Assembly (NCBI RefSeq): GCF_015714715.1
Contig: NZ_WAHS01000002.1
Location: 682,001-746,000, forward strand
Length of the DNA stretch: 64,000 nt
Direction of reading: 5' to 3'
Origin: Aestuariivirga litoralis
GTDB lineage: Bacteria; Pseudomonadota; Alphaproteobacteria; Rhizobiales; Aestuariivirgaceae
The translations under genes and the position numbers were made by a program. The notes beneath the pieces were generated by a model. That model ran no database searches and was not told the DNA's origin. It saw only the letters and a list, made by a program, of their open reading frames with translations. Of this stretch, positions 44,903 to 52,811 are shown piece after piece (position 1 is the first letter of the stretch; every line of letters starts with the position of its first letter).

Positions 44903-45369
44903 TCTTCGTCGCTCAGATAACCATCAGGCAAATTCAGCGTCACATTATCGGCAACGGAATCAATGAAGGACACCGGGATCAGCATCCCTCCCTCAAGTTC
45001 CATCAACTCACCCGCGCCGAAATTCTGGAAACCGGTGATGCGGCCCAATCGGTGCTCGCCTGCAACAACTTCCTTGCCCTGCACGTCGGAGAGATAGACT
45101 TCACCCTCCTTCAGCGCCGGCAATTTCTCCCGCGCGATGAACAGCTCCGTACCCCGGAGCGCCTCGGCCGCATTGCGATCCGGAACATTCTTTAGTGTAC
45201 AGATGAATTCATCCTTGGCGAACTTGGCCTTGGTGATCTCAAACACACGGCCCTCTGCGGATTGCAAAGGGCCGTAGGATGAAAAAGCCTTTGGGTCAGA
45301 CGTGAAGCTTTTGACCTTCACTTCGCCCTTGATGCCATGGGCCGCAACAATGGTGGCAACGTGAATCAT
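44899..45369 (-). CDS. rimM: Ribosome maturation factor RimM
   Basis: A 30S assembly factor that binds S19, 156 residues. The N-terminal barrel starts [20 protein letters not shown]. The C-terminal PRC-barrel has [39 protein letters not shown]. The frame is open to 45576 across the end of rpsP, but the ATG at 45369 gives the family start. It lies 22 nt after rpsP and overlaps trmD by 4 nt. Confidence 0.95.
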   Translation of the reverse strand: MIHVATIVAAHGIKGEVKVKSFTSDPKAFSSYGPLQSAEGRVFEITKAKFAKDEFICTLKNVPDRNAAEALRGTELFIAREKLPALKEGEVYLSDVQGKEVVAGEHRLGRITGFQNFGAGELMELEGGMLIPVSFIDSVADNVTLNLPDGYLSDEE

Positions 45370-45391
45370 GTTGTCACCAGCCACCTTCGTC

Positions 45392-45820
45392 TTAAGCGGC
45401 AGGCGTTTCAGCCGGAGCTTCGGCCGGAGCTGCAGCAGCTGCAGCCGCAGCGGCCTGTGCGGCTTCAGCAGCAGCGGCAACCTTGGCAGCGGCATCAGCA
45501 GCAGCCTTTTCGCGCTCGGTGCGCTTCTTGCCCGGCTTGGCCTTGTTCGGATTGTTGCGGGCATCGCGCTTGGCAACGCCGTTCTTGTCGAGGAAGCGCA
45601 GCACGCGGTCGGTCGGCTGTGCGCCCTTCTTCAGCCATTCAGCGGCCTTGGCGGTGTCGAGCTTCACGCGCTCAGCCGAATCCTTCGGCAGCATCGGGTT
45701 GAAAGCGCCAATGATGTCGATGAACTTGCCATCACGCGGCGAAGTCGCAGCGGCAACCACGATGTGATAATAAGGGCGCTTCTTGGTGCCGGCACGGGCC
45801 AGACGGATCTTAACGGACAT
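45392..45820 (-). CDS. rpsP: Ribosomal protein S16
   Basis: Small-subunit protein S16. Residues 1-~80 are canonical ([60 protein letters not shown]). Then comes a ~60-residue lysine- then alanine-rich tail (long runs of A with P, E and T), common in alphaproteobacterial S16. Second gene of ffh-rpsP-rimM-trmD-rplS. Confidence 0.96.
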   Translation of the reverse strand: MSVKIRLARAGTKKRPYYHIVVAAATSPRDGKFIDIIGAFNPMLPKDSAERVKLDTAKAAEWLKKGAQPTDRVLRFLDKNGVAKRDARNNPNKAKPGKKRTEREKAAADAAAKVAAAAEAAQAAAAAAAAAPAEAPAETPAA

Positions 45821-45850
45821 ATTCAGTACTCCTGTTTGATTTGATCTAGA

Positions 45851-47416
45851 TTATTTCTTCTTCCCCAGACCGGGGAAACCTTTGAGAGGATTGCCACCAA
45901 GACCAGGCAAGCCGCCCAGTCCCGGTAATTTCGGTAAGCCAGAGCCAAGGCCCGGCAGCGACGGCATGGCGGGCATCTTGCCGCCATCCATCATGTCTTT
46001 GAGCTCTGGCGGCAGAGCATTCGGGTCCATCCCGGCCAGCTCTTTCTGCATCGCTTCCATTTCGGCTTCCGATGGCATGGCCTTGCCACCCATCATCTTG
46101 CCCAGAAGGCCTTTGCCCTGGCCCATCTGCTTCATCATGTCGGCCATGCCCTGATGCATCTTGATGAGCTTGTTCACATCTTCCGGCCTGGTGCCGGAGC
46201 CGGCCGCAATGCGCTTCCTGCGCTTGCCGTCGAGAATTTTAGGATTGCGCCGCTCGGCCTTGGTCATCGAGCCGATGATCGCCAGCTGGCGGTTGAACAC
46301 CGTCTTGTCGAGGTCCACCCCTTCCAGCTGCTTGCTGATCTTGCCCATGCCCGGCAGCATCTTCATCACACCGCCCATGCCGCCCATTTTCTGGATCTGC
46401 TTCAGCTGGTCGGCCATGTCGTTCAAGTCAAACGCGCCCTTGCGCATCCGCTCGGCGATCTTCTTGGCCTTCTCATGGTCGATATTCTGCGCGGCAGCTT
46501 CGACCAGCGAAACCACGTCGCCCATGCCGAGGATGCGGCCGGCAATACGATCAGGGTGGAAATCTTCCAGCCCGTCCAGCTTTTCGCCGGTACCCAAAAG
46601 CTTGATCGGCTTGCCGGTGACAGCGCGCATCGAAAGGGCCGCACCGCCACGACCATCGCCGTCAATGCGCGTCAGCACGATGCCGGTAATGCCGATCTTT
46701 TCGTCAAACGAGCGCGCCAGATTCACTGCGTCCTGACCCGTCAAAGAGTCAGCGACCAGCAGCGTTTCCTTCGGCTTGGCAATGTCACGCACCGAAGCGG
46801 CTTCAGCCAAAAGCTCCGCATCGATGTGCAGGCGGCCGGCCGTATCCAGCATCACCACGTCATAGGCACCCTTGCGGGCTTCCGACATGGCGCGCTTGGC
46901 AATGGCAATCGGGTCCTGCCCTGCCACGATCGGCAAAGTATCCACCTTCACCTGCTTGCCGAGGATGGCCAGCTGTTCCTGCGCCGCAGGGCGGCGCGTA
47001 TCCAGCGAGGCCATCAGCACCTTGCGCTTCTCGCGCTCAGACAAACGCTTGGCGATCTTGGCGGTGGTGGTGGTTTTGCCTGAGCCTTGCAGGCCCACCA
47101 TCAGAATGGCGACGGGCGGCGAGGCGCGCAGGTTCAGCGCCGATTGGTCCGAACCCAAAGTCTCGACCAGCGTGTCATGCACGATCTTGATGACCATCTG
47201 GCCCGGCTTGATCGACTTGACGACGTCAGCACCAATGGCGCGCTCACGCACCTTGTCGGTAAAGGTCTTGACCACCTCAAGCGCCACGTCGGCTTCCAGC
47301 AGCGCCCGGCGCACTTCGCGCATGGCCGTATCGACATCAGCCTCCGACAGGCTGCCACGGCCTGTGAGGGTGTCGAATATGCCACTAAGGCGCTCGCTTA
47401 AGCTTTCAAACATCAA
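45851..47416 (-). CDS. ffh: Signal recognition particle protein Ffh
   Basis: The SRP54 GTPase that binds signal sequences. The N domain begins MFESLSERLSGIFDTLTGRG. The G domain has GLQGSGKTTTTAKIA, DTRRPAAQEQL, DTAGRLHIDAELL, TRIDGDGRGGAALS. The M domain is methionine-rich (RKRIAAGSGTRPEDVNKLIK, then MHQGMADMMKQMG). The final ~60 residues are proline/glycine/leucine-rich. It has 521 residues and is the first gene of the ribosome-maturation operon. FtsY is at 18.9 kb. Confidence 0.97.
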   Translation of the reverse strand: MMFESLSERLSGIFDTLTGRGSLSEADVDTAMREVRRALLEADVALEVVKTFTDKVRERAIGADVVKSIKPGQMVIKIVHDTLVETLGSDQSALNLRASPPVAILMVGLQGSGKTTTTAKIAKRLSEREKRKVLMASLDTRRPAAQEQLAILGKQVKVDTLPIVAGQDPIAIAKRAMSEARKGAYDVVMLDTAGRLHIDAELLAEAASVRDIAKPKETLLVADSLTGQDAVNLARSFDEKIGITGIVLTRIDGDGRGGAALSMRAVTGKPIKLLGTGEKLDGLEDFHPDRIAGRILGMGDVVSLVEAAAQNIDHEKAKKIAERMRKGAFDLNDMADQLKQIQKMGGMGGVMKMLPGMGKISKQLEGVDLDKTVFNRQLAIIGSMTKAERRNPKILDGKRRKRIAAGSGTRPEDVNKLIKMHQGMADMMKQMGQGKGLLGKMMGGKAMPSEAEMEAMQKELAGMDPNALPPELKDMMDGGKMPAMPSLPGLGSGLPKLPGLGGLPGLGGNPLKGFPGLGKKK

Positions 47417-47679
47417 ATCTCTTTCTTGTTCGCCCTTCTCCCCTCGAGGGGAGAAGGTGCCAAAGGGCGGATGAGGGGACGGCCCTCGTCAGCCTTTCAA
47501 GCGTGCCAAAGACCCAAACGAAAAAACACCCGGGAACGAAACTCGTTGCCGGATGGAGCCCTTTCATCTCCCGCAAAGGCTCAAGGCCCGCATGTATGAA
47601 ACAGCATCAGATCGTTCAAGCGTCTGACAGAATGTGGCTGCGCATAGGGGAAAAGGGGCGGGGAGTCAAATTTGCTCGC
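47417..47679. other. Intergenic region between ffh and the broken gene
   Basis: It contains the palindromic repeat above and about 200 nt to its right in which I see no supported gene. A 60-codon plus-strand frame at 47503-47685 has no ribosome site or recognisable protein. Confidence 0.5.
47431..47469. repeat. Palindromic intergenic repeat in the ffh leader
   Basis: A perfect 24-nt palindrome at 47434-47457 (CCTTCTCCCCTC followed by its complement). It is embedded in wider arms CGCCCTT (47431-47437) and AAGGGCG (47463-47469), and GATGAGGGGACGG follows. It resembles the CTCCCC...GGGGAG plus GGGCGGATGAGGGG repeats common in Rhizobiales. It lies 18 nt upstream of the ffh start codon on the ffh transcript side. 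Confidence 0.8.
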
Positions 47680-48403
47680 TTATAGACCGTCGCGAAGCTT
47701 TTCCAGTTCGTCTTTGATGCCCAAAATCAGAAATTTCTCGGGATAGATTATTTGAAATATGCCGAGATTCCAGATGCCTATTTGAGCACATGACCGGATA
47801 GCGAAATCCAATTCATGCCTATCGCCGTGTAGATAAATCTTCAGAAAATCCACTCGATCAGCGCTGCGGTCCATTCGAGTATTGAGAGTGAATCCTCCGA
47901 TGTTAGGGTGCGCTCCGTAATCAATCGCTCGTTCATAAAGCTGCTCAAAGATGTCCGCTAACTTAGGTGCTGCCTTACGAATGGCCTTCCTTAAAGCGCC
48001 GTGAGTGAACGTATCCCTGAATTCCTTACGCTCTTTCGGCCCATCTTCTCTATTTAATCCAAAGTTCGGCCAGCTTTTTATCCGTGTGAACAAAATATCC
48101 ATAGGCGGCGGTTTCCAAGCTTAGACGAAGCATGGCACTCAACTCTTGCGTTTGCCCAGCCATTGCCAAACCACACCCGGAGCGAAAGGCGCTGTGAGAA
48201 CTATGGATAAATTGAAAAGGGAACCAAGGCCGCGGGTTTACCGACTGATCAAGCACCTTGAAAAAGCAAGCATCTATCGCGATTAATCTTTTGCACTCCG
48301 GTTTGCCAACGAAGGTTGCATACTGGTTCGAGCGATAATCATCCAAGAAAGCGGTTAACTTATCAGTTCCCCAATGCGGCGGAGGTGGATGCGGTATAGC
48401 CAT
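47680..48403 (-). pseudogene. Frameshifted gene for an uncharacterised protein
   Basis: Two overlapping minus-strand frames read as one protein if a single base is removed. The first starts at the ATG at 48403 (GGGAG 9 nt upstream), runs through MAIPHPPPPHWGTDKLTAF and LRLSLETAAYGYFVHTDKKL, and hits TAG at 48050. The second continues NREDGPKERKEFRDTFTHGA and YERAIDYGAHPNIGGFTLNT to 47680. The switch point is the AAA run at 48053-48055: one A fewer gives I-N-R-E-D. The joined ~240-residue product looks like a soluble helical protein of unknown function. Base use is visibly more AT-rich than the neighbours, suggesting acquisition by transfer. A sequencing error is the alternative. Confidence 0.65.
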
Positions 48404-48454
48404 TTGCCTGTGCTCCCACTCAAACGATAGCACAAACATCTGTGCGTTATTAGG

Positions 48455-48483
48455 CCGTCACCCCTGCGAAGGCAGGGTCCAGC
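48455..48483 (+). repeat. Palindromic repeat copy C
   Basis: A 29-nt unit, CCGTCACCCCTGCG...GGGTCCAGC, nearly identical to copy A at 2914. It lies 52 nt upstream of the broken gene's start and faces copy D. Confidence 0.85.
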
Positions 48484-48510
48484 TTTGGCGAACGAGCCAG
48501 TGACTCCGAA

Positions 48511-48540
48511 GCTGGATTCCCGCCTTCGCGGGAATGACGG
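48511..48540 (-). repeat. Palindromic repeat copy D, inverted partner of C
   Basis: On the minus strand it reads CCGTCATTCCCGCG...GGAATCCAGC, with an 8-bp internal stem ATTCCCGC / GCGGGAAT. C and D are separated by 27 nt and form an 86-nt inverted doublet (48455-48540), like REPIN-type elements. Confidence 0.85.
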
Positions 48541-48594
48541 GTAGTGACGTCGGTAACTATACCACGTCCAGCCCGCCCCAAATGATCACCGCCA

Positions 48595-48969
48595 TCACGA
48601 CGCGAACCCAAATACGCCCAGCGCGCCCATCACGAACATGACCACACCGGCCGCAATGGCCATGACGTTGACCAGCCTCATATCGACTTTTCCGCCCGGC
48701 GAGGTTTGCGCCTGTTTGACCATCCAGATGACGATGGCCAGCGCCAAGGCCAGCCACGCCGCCGACATGACCCAGTTCGAAAGCCCGTGAAAATGAATGT
48801 TGGCAAGCTTGTATCCACGGCCAGTATAAATCGGAAACCAGAAATCATCGCCCCAGAGACTGTACACCGCAGTGCCCGCCACCACGGCGGCAAAGGCCGC
48901 CCGCGCGGTTTGCCTCAGCCCCATATTCGGATCCGGCTCGCTTTTCAAACCTCTACCGGGGTCGCTCAT
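48595..48969 (-). CDS. Small three-helix membrane protein, unknown function
   Basis: A 124-residue protein with three hydrophobic segments: about 22-42 (TARAAFAAVVAGTAVYSLWG), 66-86 (WVMSAAWLALALAIVIWMV) and 98-122 (VNVMAIAAGVVMFVMGALG). A loop between the first two reads FWFPIYTGRGYKLANIHFHG. No family recognised. It is divergent from the GyrI-like gene, and its downstream side faces the repeat doublet. Confidence 0.65.
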   Translation of the reverse strand: MSDPGRGLKSEPDPNMGLRQTARAAFAAVVAGTAVYSLWGDDFWFPIYTGRGYKLANIHFHGLSNWVMSAAWLALALAIVIWMVKQAQTSPGGKVDMRLVNVMAIAAGVVMFVMGALGVFGFAS

Positions 48970-49028
48970 CGCGGTCTCGCTCCAACTATCTTGCTGCGTT
49001 TTTATAGCGCCCGTGCGATGAACCTGGC

Positions 49029-49478
49029 ATGAACCACCGCCTCACCACCACCCCGCCCCTCACCCTCGCCGGCCGCAACAAGACCTTCCCCATCGGCCCC
49101 GGCCAGGGCATCAAGGATTTGTGGCAAGTCTTCATGACGGATTTCGGCAAGATCGCGGGCCAGGTGGGCTTCAATGCCTATGGCGTCTGTCACAATTTCG
49201 ACGGCAAGGGGCATATGGATTACCTGTGCGCCGTCGAGGTGAAAGATGGTGGTCAAGTGCCGGGCTACATGCATGTGCTGCAGATTCCGGCGCGAAAGAC
49301 CGCCGTGTTCACCCACAAGGGCCCGATCGAGAAAATCCACGAGACTTGGAATGCAATCTTCACTGAACATCTGCCCGCAGCCAAACTCGAAGTCGCCCCC
49401 GGCCCACAATTCGAAGTCTATGGCGAGGCCTTCAATGCCGGCCGCGAAGAGATCGAAATTTTCATTCCGGTGAAGTGA
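49029..49478 (+). CDS. GyrI-like / AraC effector-binding domain protein
   Basis: A stand-alone 149-residue effector-binding domain of the GyrI-like/BmrR-C type. The N-terminal half has IKDLWQVFMTDFGKIAGQVG and NAYGVCHNF. The second half has MHVLQIPARKTAVFTHKGPI (the family's pivotal A-x-F-x-H-x-G-P), WNAIFTEHLPA and EVYGEAF with FIPVK at the end. Such domains bind hydrophobic small molecules or act in toxin/drug tolerance. Its last 17 nt overlap the convergent SRPBCC gene. Confidence 0.85.
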   Translation: MNHRLTTTPPLTLAGRNKTFPIGPGQGIKDLWQVFMTDFGKIAGQVGFNAYGVCHNFDGKGHMDYLCAVEVKDGGQVPGYMHVLQIPARKTAVFTHKGPIEKIHETWNAIFTEHLPAAKLEVAPGPQFEVYGEAFNAGREEIEIFIPVK

Positions 49479-49944
49479 GGGTCTCCACCAGCTTCACCAG
49501 CCCATCGAAATGATGCTCGGTGCCACGGATGCGTGAGGCATCCTGCTCGGGCACATCGGCATCGCCATAATAGGTCGTCATCTCGGTGAAGATCATCGCC
49601 GTGCCCAGGCCCACAGCCTTCAGCACCACATCTCCCAGCGAAGTGGAATAAAGCTTCTCGTCGATGAACAGGTCATAATTGTAAACCAGCCGCTCGCCCG
49701 GCTGCACCGCATGAAAGGTGCAAACGAAATGTGTGAGCATGCCATTGGCCCATTTCACCTTCAGCTCCTCATGCCCGCCCACGCGCGCATTGAGTTGCCG
49801 TGACAGCTCGATTCCATCCGGCGGACCCTTAAACCATTGCTTCCTCAGTTCAAGATTTGTGAAACACTCAAACACTTCCCTGGGCGATTTGCTGAAGGCG
49901 CGGGTGAAGGAAAATCCCGCACAGGTGGGTGAAAGCACGCTCAT
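49462..49944 (-). CDS. SRPBCC (AHSA1-type) domain protein
   Basis: A 160-residue START-like protein of the AHSA1/activator-of-Hsp90 group. It has FSFTRAFSKSPREVFECFTN then RKQWFKGPPDGIELSRQLN, and the C-terminal DGLVKLVETL helix. Function is unknown; such proteins bind hydrophobic ligands. It overlaps the upstream ArsR gene by 4 nt, a very common pairing. Confidence 0.88.
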   Translation of the reverse strand: MSVLSPTCAGFSFTRAFSKSPREVFECFTNLELRKQWFKGPPDGIELSRQLNARVGGHEELKVKWANGMLTHFVCTFHAVQPGERLVYNYDLFIDEKLYSTSLGDVVLKAVGLGTAMIFTEMTTYYGDADVPEQDASRIRGTEHHFDGLVKLVETLTSPE

Positions 49945-50300
49945 GGTTTTTGTCTCCGGGTTTTGGCTGGAATGTCGGGCAGGCTGTCGAGCAGCGTGTC
50001 GAGATTGTCGAACTGCTCCTGCCAGAAGCGCTGGCGTTCATTGATCCACGAGCCGATCTGCGCCAGCGCCTTCATGTTCACCTTGCACTGCCGCACCCGC
50101 CCGCGCTTCTCGGTAATCACTGCCCCGCAGCTTTCCAGCACCTGAATGTGCTGGACGACAGCTGCAAGTGACATGGAAAAAGGTGCCGCCAGCTCGCTCA
50201 CCGAGGAAGGCCGCTGCGACAGCCGCTCGATCATCGCGCGCCGCGTCGGATCAGCCAGGGCAGCCATCAGGCCGGAAAGTTCATCTTGATGCTTAAGCAT
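49941..50300 (-). CDS. ArsR family regulator paired with an SRPBCC protein
   Basis: A 119-residue winged-helix repressor: LMAALADPTRRAMIERLSQR, PSSVSELAAPFSMSLAAVVQ (recognition helix), HIQVLESCGAVITEKRGRVR (wing). It lacks metal-binding cysteines of the ELCVCDL type, so it is not a metal sensor. It is the first gene of an operon with the SRPBCC gene, and probably regulates it and itself. Confidence 0.9.
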   Translation of the reverse strand: MLKHQDELSGLMAALADPTRRAMIERLSQRPSSVSELAAPFSMSLAAVVQHIQVLESCGAVITEKRGRVRQCKVNMKALAQIGSWINERQRFWQEQFDNLDTLLDSLPDIPAKTRRQKP

Positions 50301-50305
50301 TCCCT

Positions 50306-50350
50306 TAGGTATTAAGGAGACGTTAATAAGTCAAGCAAATACTTTAGTAT
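50306..50350 (-). promoter_or_regulatory. Promoter and operator candidate of the ArsR-SRPBCC operon
   Basis: On the minus strand TTGACT (50329-50334), 17 nt, TACCTA (50306-50311). Just upstream are ATACT / AGTAT arms with a TT spacer (50339-50350) and AAGTATTTGCTTGACTT, a possible ArsR site. The -10 is so near the ATG that the mRNA would be almost leaderless. Confidence 0.35.
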
Positions 50351-50377
50351 CGAGCCGATTCTAACTTAAGCGGCAGA

Positions 50378-50707
50378 TTACTTTGCTGTTTTCTTGGGCT
50401 TTTTCGCCGTCACAGTGGTCCAGGCCATCTGCAGCGCGCTCTTGAGCAGCGCCTCATCCGCCTTGTCCTGGTCCACAAAGGTCCAGCCTTGCCGGCCCCA
50501 ATGGCCGTCATGCGCCACCACGATGCCGGGCTCGGAGCCGCACAACATCTCCTGCTCCTCAGGCTTCAGCTTCACATAGGCCATGCCCTTGGCGCTCAGG
50601 CCTCCGAAAATCTTGTTCTTCACCCGGAAGTCGGCCTTGCCGAAATGCGATTTCTCCTCCACCCCCGGCAGTGCCAAAGCAAGCCTCCGGAAAAGCTCAA
50701 TGGACAT
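50378..50707 (-). CDS. MmcQ/YjbR family protein
   Basis: A 109-residue protein of the MmcQ/YjbR family, with a double-wing DNA-binding-like fold. It has LFRRLALALPGVEEKSHFGK, FRVKNKIFGGLSAKGMAYVK, then GRQGWTFVDQDKADEALLKS, and a lysine-rich end. The start at 50707 (MSIELFRRL) overlaps the TlpA gene by 11 nt, with AAGG 9 nt upstream. Molecular function unknown. Confidence 0.88.
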   Translation of the reverse strand: MSIELFRRLALALPGVEEKSHFGKADFRVKNKIFGGLSAKGMAYVKLKPEEQEMLCGSEPGIVVAHDGHWGRQGWTFVDQDKADEALLKSALQMAWTTVTAKKPKKTAK

Positions 50708-51275
50708 CAATGGCGGCCTTGATGATCGCCTTGGCCTCATCCGAAGCCCAGGGTGCTGGCCCCAGCAAGCGGCCCACTTCCTGCCCCTCGCGGTTTAGAA
50801 GCAGCGTGACCGGAAGCCCTGGCGCCTTTACGGCATCCAAGGCCGTGGCCTTCTGGTCGGCATAGAGCGTGAGATTATCCGCCCCCACCTGCTTGAGAAA
50901 ATCTGCCGAAGCCTGGTACCCCTTCAAATCCTCACTCAATTCTACCACTTGGAAATCCGGCCCGCCCATCTCCTTTTGCAGCTTGGCCAGTTCCGGCATT
51001 TCCTTGCGGCACGGCGCACACCAGGTGGCCCACAGGTTCAGCAGGGTGACTTTGCCCTTGAGTGCAGAGATGTCTTTAGGTGCACCGCTGGCATCCACCA
51101 TGGCGAAGGGGGCGAGGTCTTTCGGCTGCGGCTGTTTGATGTAAGCGGCCATGGAAAGCTTCTCCTCGGCCACGGGCGCCATCTTCACCTTGCCTTGGCC
51201 CCCCATGAACCAGTAAATGCCCGCCACGACGAGAAGAGCGAGAAGGGCGGCGATGGTTGTCTTGTTGCTGTTCAT
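50697..51275 (-). CDS. TlpA-like membrane-anchored thioredoxin
   Basis: A thiol-disulfide oxidoreductase anchored in the inner membrane, facing the periplasm. The single N-terminal helix is TTIAALLALLVVAGIYWFMG (residues ~6-25). The thioredoxin fold has the active site LWATWCAPCRKEMPEL (C-x-x-C) and the cis-proline region PGLPVTLLLNREGQEVGRL. It has 192 residues. It resembles TlpA, which feeds reductant to cytochrome oxidase copper centres or to c-type cytochrome maturation, and may complement the incomplete ccm cluster here. It is divergent from argH. Confidence 0.9.
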   Translation of the reverse strand: MNSNKTTIAALLALLVVAGIYWFMGGQGKVKMAPVAEEKLSMAAYIKQPQPKDLAPFAMVDASGAPKDISALKGKVTLLNLWATWCAPCRKEMPELAKLQKEMGGPDFQVVELSEDLKGYQASADFLKQVGADNLTLYADQKATALDAVKAPGLPVTLLLNREGQEVGRLLGPAPWASDEAKAIIKAAIDVH

Positions 51276-51309
51276 GAGTGCTTTCTAGCTTGGCGATTGG
51301 GGTTTTGGT

Positions 51310-52701
51310 ATGGCCAATAAAATGTGGGGCGGGCGGTTTGCGCAAGGCCCTGACGCCATTATGGCGAAGATCAACGCATCAATTGATTTTGATAAAAAAT
51401 TGTACGCCCAGGATATCGCCGGCTCCAAGGCCCACGCCGTCATGTTGGCACGGCAGAAAATCATTTCGCGCGCCGACGCCGCCGCCATCACCAAGGGCCT
51501 TGATGCGATCAAGGCCGAGATTGAATCCGGCAAGTTCAATTTTTCAGCTGAGCTGGAAGATATCCACCTCAACATCGAAAGCCGCCTGAAAGAACTGATC
51601 GGCGAACCCGCTGGCCGCCTGCACACGGCGCGGTCCCGCAACGATCAGGTGGCCACCGATTTCCGGCTCTATGTGCGCGAAGCCGTCGATCACTTCATCA
51701 GCGCGGTGCAGGATTTGATGCTGGCGCTGGCGGAGAAGGCCGAAGCCAACGCTTCCACCTTGATGCCGGGCTTCACCCATCTGCAATCGGCCCAACCGGT
51801 CACCTTCGGCCATCATCTGCTGGCCTATGTCGAAATGCTGTCACGCGATTTGGGCCGCTTTCAGGATGCGCGCAAACGCCTGAATGAAAGCCCGTTGGGC
51901 TCGGCGGCCCTTGCCGGCACGTCCTATCCGATTGACCGCAAGGCCACCGCCGATGCTTTGGGCTTTGACCGGCCTACAAGGAATTCGATGGATGGTGTAT
52001 CGGCGCGTGACTTTGCGCTCGAAGTTCTGTCGGCCTGTGCCATCTGCTCCATTCATTTGTCGCGGCTGGCCGAAGAGATTGTGATCTGGTCCACCTCGCA
52101 ATTCCGCTTTGTGAAACTGTCTGACAAGTTCACCACCGGCTCGTCGATCATGCCGCAGAAGCGCAACCCGGATGCGGCGGAGCTGATCCGCGCCAAGCCG
52201 GGCCGCATCCTCGGTGCGTTCACCGCACTTGCCGTGATGATGAAGGGCCTGCCGATGTCCTACGCCAAGGACATGCAGGAAGATAAGGAACAGACTTTCG
52301 ACGCGTTGGAAAACATAGAACTCGCTCTGGCCGCCATGACCGGAATGGTGCGCGATCTGGAGCCAAACAAGGACGCCATGCTGGCCGCCGCCAATAGCGG
52401 TTTCTCGACAGCGACTGATCTCGCCGACTGGCTGGTGCAGACTTTAAAGATGCCCTTCCGCGACGCCCATCATGTCACCGGCCGCATCGTGGCTTTGGCC
52501 GAACAGAAAAACGTGCTGCTCTCAGATTTGCCGCTGGCCGATATGCGCAGCGTCCATGCCAAGATTGATGAAGGCGTGTTCCGCGTGCTTTCAGTGCAGG
52601 CCTCGGTCGCCTCGCGCAAGAGCCAGGGTGGCACCGCCCCGGCCAATGTGTTAGGTGAGGCCAAGGCCTGGGTGAAACAGCTAAAGGGAAAACGCAAATG
52701 A
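51310..52701 (+). CDS. argH: Argininosuccinate lyase
   Basis: The last step of arginine synthesis: cleaves argininosuccinate to arginine and fumarate. It is a fumarase/aspartase-superfamily enzyme of 463 residues. It begins [20 protein letters not shown] and carries [24 protein letters not shown]-type [15 protein letters not shown], and the signature [12 protein letters not shown] with the mobile serine loop. It overlaps lptM by 4 nt (ATGA). Confidence 0.98.
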   Translation: MANKMWGGRFAQGPDAIMAKINASIDFDKKLYAQDIAGSKAHAVMLARQKIISRADAAAITKGLDAIKAEIESGKFNFSAELEDIHLNIESRLKELIGEPAGRLHTARSRNDQVATDFRLYVREAVDHFISAVQDLMLALAEKAEANASTLMPGFTHLQSAQPVTFGHHLLAYVEMLSRDLGRFQDARKRLNESPLGSAALAGTSYPIDRKATADALGFDRPTRNSMDGVSARDFALEVLSACAICSIHLSRLAEEIVIWSTSQFRFVKLSDKFTTGSSIMPQKRNPDAAELIRAKPGRILGAFTALAVMMKGLPMSYAKDMQEDKEQTFDALENIELALAAMTGMVRDLEPNKDAMLAAANSGFSTATDLADWLVQTLKMPFRDAHHVTGRIVALAEQKNVLLSDLPLADMRSVHAKIDEGVFRVLSVQASVASRKSQGGTAPANVLGEAKAWVKQLKGKRK

Positions 52702-52811
52702 GCCTGTTCAAGAAAATCATGCTGCTCGGGCTCTGCCTCGTTGCCCTTTCCGCCTGCGGTGTGCGCGGTGATCCGGTGCCGCCTTCAAAGGCCAATACTG
52801 TTGTAAATTAA
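52698..52811 (+). CDS. lptM: Small lipoprotein, LptM-like
   Basis: A 37-residue lipoprotein: [20 protein letters not shown] with a lipobox (LSAC, cysteine 20), then [17 protein letters not shown]. Short lipoproteins with a C-G-x-x-G-D/P-x-x-P-P start, between argH and lysA, are the LptM/YifL family, which assists LptDE assembly. It overlaps argH by 4 nt and lysA by 1 nt (TAATG), so all three are translationally coupled. Confidence 0.85.
   Translation: MSLFKKIMLLGLCLVALSACGVRGDPVPPSKANTVVN

Noticed and set aside
46154-47083. 309-codon plus-strand frame
   Set aside because: Antisense to ffh, no recognisable domain.
47503-47685. 60-codon plus-strand frame
   Set aside because: No ribosome site, no recognisable protein, and it follows directly on a dispersed repeat.
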